DNA of 12,885 nucleotides from Hamiltosporidium magnivora (lineage: Eukaryota; Microsporidia; Dubosqiidae), in NCBI GenBank assembly GCA_004325065.1, contig PITI01000411.1:1-12885 (forward strand). Direction: 5' to 3'. Below, piece after piece: positions 5,966-12,885 of this stretch. Every line of letters begins with the position of its first letter. Position 1 is the stretch's first letter. The notes under the pieces were generated by a model. That model did not search any database. It saw only the letters and a list, made by a program, of their open reading frames with translations, and was not told the DNA's origin. A program made the translations under genes and the position numbers.

Positions 5966-7210
5966 TATAACGGTTCATTTTTCTTACTTTTTATAGTCTT
6001 TGTTTGATAAAAATATGTTTGTGTTTTCTTAAAATGGAAATATTTAAATTGGAATCAAATTTATTTTTTTTTGATCTTTTTTATTCCGAAATAGAATTTC
6101 AGAAGAAATATAAATTAAAAAAGAATTCAAGAGATATAATGACTTAATAGGTTTGATTATAGCTTTTTTATTCCAATAATTGGTTTTTTGTATTGAAATA
6201 TATGTTTTAATAGAACTTTAAGCATTAAAATTGCATTTATTACTGTAATACCGAATACATTCTTGTTAATATTACAACAATTATATTTATTTTATATTTT
6301 TATTATTTTTATTATTTTTACTTCGATTTGATTTTTTAAATTTTTTATTTTATTTAAAAGTACCAAAATATTAAAAATACAAGATTAGTAAAATTGCTAA
6401 GCTTTTTATTTTATGTGTAATATTTATATGTAAAAAATATATTTAAATAACTCATGTACTTTGAATCTAATTTTCTTATTTAAATACTTTATAATGTTTT
6501 ACAAATATATTTTTATAGAAATTCTTATATAATTAGTTATTATTAGATAAATTAAATTAAAATATCAAATTATTTCTAATTTAAATTTTTAAATTAAAAT
6601 TTATGATTGAAAATATTTAAAAATAGAAAGTACATAATAATTAGTATAAATATAATATTGTAATAGTTTGTTGTTTTGAAACATTTAAATTCTGGTTAGA
6701 ATATTTCTAATATCTTTTTTTTCTTGTAAAATTTGTAATTTATATCTGAATGGTTAATTATAAAGATTTATTTAAAATTTGAATTTTAAAGATTTTATTA
6801 GAATATAATTACATTGAATTTCAGTTTACTTTAAAACTTGATATGTTATAAATTTAATGTGTATTCTCTCTATAAATACTTTAAATCTATCTTAGTAAAT
6901 GTTTTGATGTTTATAATTTCTCTTTTATTTTACTTCTTTTTAAATAATTATTGAGTTTCAAAATATTTCCTTTTTTGTTTTTAATATCTTTTAATTATCA
7001 GTATTTTTATTTCTTAAACTTTTATTGTTGGTTGATAAATTGTTTTTACTGAAAATGATTGAAGTGTATTGATTTGAATTAAGATTGAAAAGTTATAAAG
7101 TTTTAATTTTGGTATTTTTTTATTTAATTGCTAGTTTTGCCAGTAAATAGTTGTAAGTATATGGAAACAACATATTTTTACATTCAATAAAATTAAATAT
7201 AAATTCATAT
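5966..7210. other. AT-rich gene-free stretch upstream of the compact transporter
   Basis: The first bases hold the presumed promoter of the 399-residue transporter gene on the minus strand. The rest is very AT-rich, with simple stretches such as TTTTTATTATTTTTATTATTTTT near 6297-6320. I see no ORF of credible length, no tRNA-like cloverleaf signals and no repeat array. Confidence 0.6.
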
Positions 7211-7298
7211 AGAGATATAGAGATATAGAGGTATAGAGATATAGAGATATAGAGATATGGAGATACCGTGATATCGTGATATATAGATATAGAGATAT
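7211..7298. repeat. Octamer microsatellite (AGAGATAT)n
   Basis: Eleven 8-bp units run from 7211 to 7298. Most are AGAGATAT, with variants AGAGGTAT (7227), GGAGATAC (7259), CGTGATAT (7267 and 7275, two identical adjacent copies) and ATAGATAT (7283). An AT-rich and GAAATA-rich tail follows to about 7330. The block of variants in the middle suggests local expansion of a mutated unit. It is noncoding. Confidence 0.95.
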
Positions 7299-7306
7299 AT
7301 ATATAG

Positions 7307-8729
7307 AAATAAAAATAGAAATAGAAATTTAAAGATAAATATATATTTCTCTCTTACTTCAGAAACCAAATTTAATTCTTAACCTTTTCATTTAAGCTTT
7401 TAAAATACATCAAATCTGTTTTCTTTTATATTTTTTTGGTTTTTCATATGTTTTTTAGCCGTATTTGCTCCAAATATCTAATAAAAGGATTTTATCGTAT
7501 TGATCTGCGCATATATCTTCATCTGATACATTAGATTTTATTTTTTTGTTTAGTTATATTACATTTGATTTTACCAGTTATTTTTTTTTATTAAATTTCT
7601 TTTATTTTTCGTTGCCATTCATTTGTTCGAATAGTTTGTTTTATTTAACAAAACAGTTTATCTAAGTTTTATGAGGTATTAGTAAAAGCAATAATTGTAC
7701 AGCTTTGTACTTTTTTAAATACAGATATATTTAGCTATGTAGGTAGATACAATAATTTCTATTATTAGTTAAAATATATTTTCATAGTGAACTAATATCA
7801 GTTAAATTAATAAATTGCACTGCGAAAACGCTGTATAACTTTGACTCAGAGTTATTATTGATTATGGTTTAGTAATGTAACAAAAGATAAAATATGACGA
7901 AAGTGATAGAACTTATACTTGCTTTAAAAAAAGCAGAGAAAATGTATACATTGACAATTCCTTTGATATACTGAAGTCTTTGATGGTTTTCTATAGTCAG
8001 TGCAAGAGTTTTTTAGAATTAATACAACAGTTAAAATGTTCTCTTTTAGTATTTGAACGCAAGTAGCGTGTGTAAGATTAAATTAAATCATAAATTCATT
8101 TCATTAATCTATAAAATACTTATAATTGTCTTACATTCTTCAAAACAATAAAACATTTTTAGAATATTTTGTGAAATTACTTGATTATATTATAGATTAC
8201 AGCCAATTGTTTTTGTAAAATGCTTAGTTAATAAATTAGCTTTTTCTGATTATTATTTTGAAAAAAATAAATTTATTTATCACTTTTTTACATATCCTTT
8301 GACTAAAATTCGAGTTTCTATCTGTATCAATCATACAAATGATTAAATTATTTTGCTTTGATTCTATCTGTGGTATATAATTTACTATGAAACACTGTAA
8401 GATACGTTTTGATAATAAAATCGTGAGTTTTTAATTTAGATAATATTTTAAGATAATTTAAACATCACTATACATATTTTATAAAATGAACCTTAAGTTT
8501 TTAAATTTAAGTTTACTCAGTCTGTAGCGAATGTAAGAAGAACTTTGTAATTTTACAGAATGGTTTCTCATTTACTGTATAAAATACATTTACTGAGTTT
8601 AGAAATATTTATATTTATATTTTGATCAATAAGTGACTTTATGCCATATTTCTTATACTTAATAATTTGTAGATTCTAAGATTCATGATTTCTTCTTAAA
8701 AAAACATTTTTTTTTACAAAGTTATAAAT
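7307..8729. other. AT-rich intergenic stretch with a possible relic frame
   Basis: No credible gene is seen. A stop-to-stop plus-strand frame at 7881-8063 has gene-like composition (Asp, Cys, Ser and Gln present) but no early ATG, and its length is expected by chance a few times in this much AT-rich DNA. A minus-strand frame near 7470-7560 is shorter still. I treat both as unsupported. Confidence 0.5.
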
Positions 8730-8993
8730 TTATATGGTCGGTCTGTATAACTGTTGATCCTCGGATCTAAGAAAAATATTATAAGTTGGTTTTCTTAGAT
8801 ATTTCACTAATCCTCTGTCTAGAACTTTTATATTCGTCTTAGGTATTTTATTTATAAACAAGATGTTGTCTGAAAAATGTTTTTTTAGTTTATTTCCATT
8901 TTTTGAGACTATCTTGTCTAAAAAGGCACAAAATATATTAAAAAAACCAATTATTTCTAGCTTATATACAAACCTTGAATTATTTTTTCTCAT
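8730..8993 (-). CDS. Doubtful 87-residue hypothetical protein
   Basis: This ORF encodes a Lys/Asn/Ile/Leu-rich basic protein with a short hydrophobic patch near residues 14-26 (IIGFFNIFCAFLD) and a basic, Arg-containing C-terminal half (VLDRGLVKYLRKPTYN). I recognise no family. A stop codon sits immediately before the ATG, so it does not extend upstream. In DNA this AT-rich, one ORF of this length in 6 kb is only mildly surprising (my rough estimate is well under one expected). It could be a small gene, the remnant of one, or chance. There is no C-run or other start signal just upstream. Confidence 0.3.
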   Translation of the reverse strand: MRKNNSRFVYKLEIIGFFNIFCAFLDKIVSKNGNKLKKHFSDNILFINKIPKTNIKVLDRGLVKYLRKPTYNIFLRSEDQQLYRPTI

Positions 8994-10584
8994 TTAAATA
9001 TTACAATTGACAATAAGAATCATATTTTAATAAATTATTCTATAAAAAGTTATTTAATTTCACTTTTTTATTATTTGTACGTATTCTCCAGGTTTGGGTT
9101 AGTATTGTTTTCTAATTTACGGCTGAATTCTTTGAGTTTTTAAATATTCGTTTGTATTTATTAATGAATTTTAAGGAATATATTTGTTGAATATTAAAAT
9201 ACTCTACAGACACAAATATGAATTCAAGTAAATATATCTTATATTTTATAATTATTTCAAGATTAGAAGTTCTTAAATAATATTAAAATTCAAAGACATT
9301 TATTTATTTCTTAATAGAAATTGATTGAATACATAATTTTTTTATGTTTAGAGTGTTTGCTTAATATTAATATTTAAAAAAACTGGTTCTTTGATCAAAT
9401 GAACGAAATTTTCGTTTAGAAAGTTTATCTTTTTGAGTTTTTTTCTTTAACCTCATTGTTACTTATTAATCATGTAATTCAAACTTTATAAAAATATAGA
9501 AGTATAGGTTTTAGTTCAAAGTTGTTTTATGTACATCTAATATATCTTAGAACAATCTGAAAAAACAAACAATATATGTATCTTTGGCCAATATTTTGCA
9601 ACAAGATATTGATACTGCTATCTAAGAACTACTGTAGAATAATGAATTTAAAAATTTATTTAGAAAACTATATTTTACACATATTTACTTAATGTGTTAT
9701 TTTTGAAAAATCGCAAATAAGAAATTTAAATGTGTATTTGCGACAAAAAAATGTTAAACTATGGCTGCAATTTGTTTTTACTTTAAAAACATAAATTTAT
9801 TTGTCATATATTAGGCTTTTTTATTTACTATGAATTGTCAGATTCATATATTTTTCAGTAATATTTGTGTAAAAAGATATGAACAAAGTATCTCTTAATT
9901 AGAACTTTATGAGTCTATAAAGATATATCAAATTCTTATGGAATCCGTTGAAATATAATTTCTATTTAAGAATTGCTTATTTTAAACCTGGTTAGTCTTG
10001 TCTAAAATATTTATTTCTCTCCAATATTTAAATGCTTAAGCTATTGTCATATTATTACTTTTAAATAAAAATCCAGTGAAGTAATTATAGTTTTTGGATA
10101 TTTATTGTTCTTCTCGCTAATTTATATCGAATACCCTTCGTTCTAACACATAGAACCAAAGCCTATACTTTATTCATTATTTGATGGATTTAAGAAAATT
10201 CTAAGTCAAAATTTTTACGTTTGAATATTTGAGCGTAAAAAAAATTTAGTTTATCTTTTGGCCATAAAAGTCAAATTTATTTTTAAAAATTCTATATAAA
10301 CCGAAACTCTAAATAAAATCATCATATTTGAAACCAGACTTGATTTTTAAGATTTTTTAAATTATACTTCTAATAAATGTCGTTAAATGTGTTAACTGTT
10401 ATCTAGGTGTTAAATAAAAATTCTAATCTTTTTTCTCTTTTAGGTAGAAATTTTTAGTTTGGTGTAAAGTAATGCATCAAAAAACATCTGCTTGGTAATA
10501 AGTATTTAAAAGGAGCGTTCAAATATTTTTTTTTATGATTTAGTTGGACAAAAAGTATCACGTGTTCGGCTGTAAAATCTGAAT
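8994..10584. other. AT-rich gene-free stretch
   Basis: I see no ORF of credible length on either strand, no tRNA-like T-loop signals and no tandem array. Short stretches around 9540-9760 have slightly mixed composition but are broken by many stops in every frame. Confidence 0.6.
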
Positions 10585-10806
10585 TTGTATCAACAGAAGA
10601 AGATCTTTGTAATGAAGAAAATTTTTATACAAGATTATTTTGTAGTTTTTCATGTAACTAGATGTGAAACCACAGCTGAATTTGTCGATGATTTCCATTT
10701 AAATACATGGAATTCAGGCGAGGTTTCTACTTTGAAAATAAGTGCGTTTGTGAGAAGCAAAAAAAATAATTTAACCAGCCAGAAAAGTCAAGTAGCAAGA
10801 ATATAA
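10585..10806 (+). CDS. Very doubtful 73-residue ORF
   Basis: The predicted peptide (with TRCETTAEFVDDFHLNTW in its centre) matches nothing I know. ORFs of this length are expected about once by chance in the surrounding desert. Another plus-strand frame over 10575-10650 also reads open with acidic, Cys-containing sequence. The region may therefore be the remnant of an old gene or transposable element rather than a present gene. Confidence 0.15.
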   Translation: MYQQKKIFVMKKIFIQDYFVVFHVTRCETTAEFVDDFHLNTWNSGEVSTLKISAFVRSKKNNLTSQKSQVARI

Positions 10807-10859
10807 CTGTTGATGTAATATTGAAAAATCCATGTAGAGTCTATCTAAGTCTATTTAAT

Positions 10860-11090
10860 AACCAGAAGGGGAGTCAATGAGAATAGGGCTGGTCAAGATG
10901 ACCTAAGGGGGACTTTTTCCCTTGAAAAAAGTTTAAGAAAAATAAATTAACCAATTACGAGCAATTGCTTCATCTATTAAATGAGTTCTGTATATATTTA
11001 GATGCAAATCTTTGGAATTTAGGTATCCTAAGGGATACCCAAAGAATGTTGAAGGGGCAGTATCTATGTATAACTCAGAAAAGCGCTAAA
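10860..11090 (+). ncRNA. Candidate structured RNA in a GC-rich island
   Basis: Bases 10861-10920 are 50% G+C by my count, against very AT-rich surroundings. AAGGG (10866-10870) pairs with CCCTT (10919-10923), and AGTC (10872-10875) with GACT (10911-10914). They enclose a 5-bp hairpin GGTCA-AGA-TGACC (10891-10903). A second hairpin GGTATCC-TAAG-GGATACC lies at 11022-11039 with three further TTT/AAA pairs outside one mismatch. In AT-rich genomes such islands often mark RNA genes. I could not match it to U1-U6, RNase P, SRP or tRNA. It could instead be a decayed element, and the strand is uncertain. Confidence 0.25.
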
Positions 11091-12369
11091 AAATTTAAAA
11101 ATTATAACTTTGTAACTTTTCTATAAAAATTTATATTTACATACTAGGTTGAGTTTTTTAGAAGAATGAGATATTTGTTAAATAAATTAGGCGGTTAAGT
11201 AGACATTGTTACCCGTGATTTTTTATAAATTTAAAGTTATAATTTATAATCTTAGTATTAAATCATTAAAAATAGAATTAATACAATTAAAAAATCAGCT
11301 AATGTTCCTTAAAAATACATATTCTACTAAAAAAATATTTTGTGATAAATTTGATGTTTACGGTTGCACGTAAAATATTGTTCGTATTAATTTAAATTTA
11401 AGATATAAAACTTTAGAAATAGAATTACAATATAATTAATATTACTATAAAAAGCAAAAGCTTTTATTTTTTACTTTAATTTATATAGTTTGCAAGCAAA
11501 ATTTTCAATTCATTAAAACTAATATCTTTAAATCCGATCTTCTAATAGCCTCTTTAAACATTTAAGAACCTAATATCTGCATATAGAAATTATATTTTAT
11601 TCAAACCAGAGAGGTAAAAATTATATGATAAATAGAATATGAAACTTTAAGAATCCTATATATTCATAATTTTCCAGATATTATGTAAGATTTTTTAAAT
11701 GTACAATTTGAACAATTATATATATTTTTATTTAATATAAATCAAATTATGAATCAAATGAAACTACAATTCATAAAAAACATTATTAATTCATTTTTTA
11801 TAGGAATTAAATAACTTCTAATTTATAGCAAACTAAATTCTTAAATGACTAAGTTAAAATAAAAAATACATATTTATGTTATATAATTGTTGCGATTACA
11901 AATACTATGATTGAAAATTGTTAGCACATGTTACTATATTTATCTTTATAATTAAATTATTTAAAATTAATTTGAGAATATTAATGATACAAATTAAAAG
12001 CTTTAAATTATCCCTAACTTGAAATTTTAAAGTATTTTTTCAGTTTTTCTTACCTGAAATGTTCAATTAAAAGTACTTTTAAAAATAACAAATTTATTAT
12101 TCACATTCATTTCAATATTTCGAAATTGTAAACACAAAGAAATATACTTTTTTCCCTTCGGTCTTTAAACTTACTTTATAATTTTTTAAAAATATCATTA
12201 TACTGGTTTTATATACTCGTTTTATAGCCTACTTCTAATCAGTTATAATATGTTAATACATTTGTATCAATTCTAAATATTGTTATGTAAATTTTTTAAG
12301 GCGTAAAATATATGGAAATAATTTGAATTGATATTAACTAAATTAAAATTGCAATAAATAAAGATTTAT
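11091..12369. other. AT-rich gene-free stretch downstream of SLC35F-like gene
   Basis: Long A/T-only runs dominate. I see no ORF of credible length, no RNA gene and no tandem array. The right end is the 3' flank of the minus-strand transporter gene. Confidence 0.6.
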
Positions 12370-12370
12370 T
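12365..12370 (-). terminator. AATAAA overlapping the stop codon
   Basis: On the minus strand the stop reads TAAATAAA, so an AATAAA polyadenylation-type hexamer overlaps the TAA. Very short 3' ends with such overlaps fit compact genomes, but AATAAA is common in AT-rich DNA. Confidence 0.35.
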
Positions 12371-12885
12371 TAAGATTTTTTTGATTTTCCAAGTAAACAG
12401 AACGAAAAGAAAATAGAGAAACAACCGAGTATTTCTGTACAGTGTATGATATCTATCGATCTAAATAACTGTATTATAACTACAGTGGGTTGAAAAAATA
12501 TACCACTTACTTGTGCAAACACTGGTGATTTGTAAGATATAAGCAATAAATATATAGTATTTTGACAAAGTGACAGTATATTCGCTGCAAATATATGAAA
12601 TATTTGTCTGCCTTGTGTTGGAATACTTATTTCATCAATAGATTTTATATTTACTAGTAAAAGGAAGGGCCAGTAAAATAGAAGTGTAAATAGACCAGTC
12701 AGGCCCATATAATATTTCATATAAATGAGTTTTCTGTTTAGATTTTCTTTTTCTATATTTATTATATTTGAATTTGGTTTTACGATTTTGTTTTCTTTAT
12801 TACTTTTATTTGTGACAATGTTAGTATTTAATGGTATTTCTGTTGGAATATATATTTGGTTACTTATGTGTAATTTGGTATCAAT
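12370..12885 (-). CDS. SLC35F-like transporter, 3' part (5' end beyond window)
   Basis: The frame is open from the TAA at 12370 to the window edge: 171 residues, with no upstream stop. The internal Met at 12720 is therefore not a trustworthy start. The first ~55 residues are a hydrophilic Asn/Lys-rich linker. Then come membrane segments: GLTGLFTLLFYWPFLLL, FHIFAANILSLCQNTIYLL, PVFAQVSGIFFQPTVVIIQL and TEILGCFSIFFSFCLLG, ending in a basic GKSKKS tail. The GLF-LL-WP-LLL motif, the Pro-containing penultimate helix and the short basic end resemble the C-terminal half of SLC35F5 and yeast YML018C/THI74-type proteins of the drug/metabolite transporter superfamily. The substrate cannot be inferred. 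The family call is by recalled motif pattern, with moderate confidence. Confidence 0.75.
   Translation of the reverse strand: MDTKLHISNQIYIPTEIPLNTNIVTNKSNKENKIVKPNSNIINIEKENLNRKLIYMKYYMGLTGLFTLLFYWPFLLLVNIKSIDEISIPTQGRQIFHIFAANILSLCQNTIYLLLISYKSPVFAQVSGIFFQPTVVIIQLFRSIDIIHCTEILGCFSIFFSFCLLGKSKKS

Noticed and set aside
7881..8063. Stop-to-stop plus frame of 61 codons with gene-like composition
   Set aside because: No early ATG, and frames of this length are expected several times by chance in the desert; mentioned only as a weak relic candidate.
8280..8330. Possible tRNA T-loop (ATTCGAGTTT)
   Set aside because: No flanking GG/CC stem, no D-arm or acceptor pairing found on either strand.
11055..11090. 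GGCAGTATC stretch resembling the 5' part of U4 snRNA
   Set aside because: Only about nine bases match; the neighbouring conserved AUGAGG/K-turn parts are absent.

Overview
The window looks like part of an AT-rich eukaryotic genome, most likely microsporidian. The evidence is intron-free compact genes, two small sugar transporters of the major facilitator superfamily (MFS), a C-rich tract directly before one ATG (a known microsporidian start-site signal), no recognisable tRNA or rRNA, and very high A+T. The arrays of GVNN/PVNN-type decapeptides recall proteins I remember from the large-genome Daphnia parasite Hamiltosporidium. That lineage guess rests on memory, not on a search.

Left part (1-4240): this is a repeat-saturated block. 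A 38-bp tandem array (1-about 310) precedes a plus-strand gene (417-1472) for an unrecognised protein with a central GVNN/PVNN array. A repeat-filled convergent gap (1473-2111) follows. Then a minus-strand gene (2112-4223) encodes a 703-residue MFS sugar transporter enlarged by three low-complexity insertions. One of these insertions is an array of the same decapeptide family.

Middle (4224-5965): a 15-bp two-subtype array lies upstream of the large transporter. Beyond it is a compact 399-residue paralogue in tandem on the same strand, with almost complete sugar-transporter motifs. The two proteins align from end to end once the three insertions are removed, so this is a tandem duplication in which one copy has been heavily expanded.

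Right part (5966-12369): this is a 6.4-kb gene-poor, very AT-rich stretch. It holds an octamer microsatellite (7211-7298), two small doubtful ORFs and one conspicuous GC-rich island (about 10860-11090) with clear hairpin potential. At the right edge is the 3' part of a minus-strand gene for an SLC35F-like drug/metabolite-superfamily transporter, whose frame stays open to the window end.

The three recognisable genes are all membrane transporters, which fits a parasite that imports host sugars and metabolites. The most unusual feature is a repeat family with a GTTAA(C) core. It occurs both as noncoding tandem arrays and, in 30-bp frame-keeping form, inside two unrelated genes. A telomere-like TTAGGG element travels with it.
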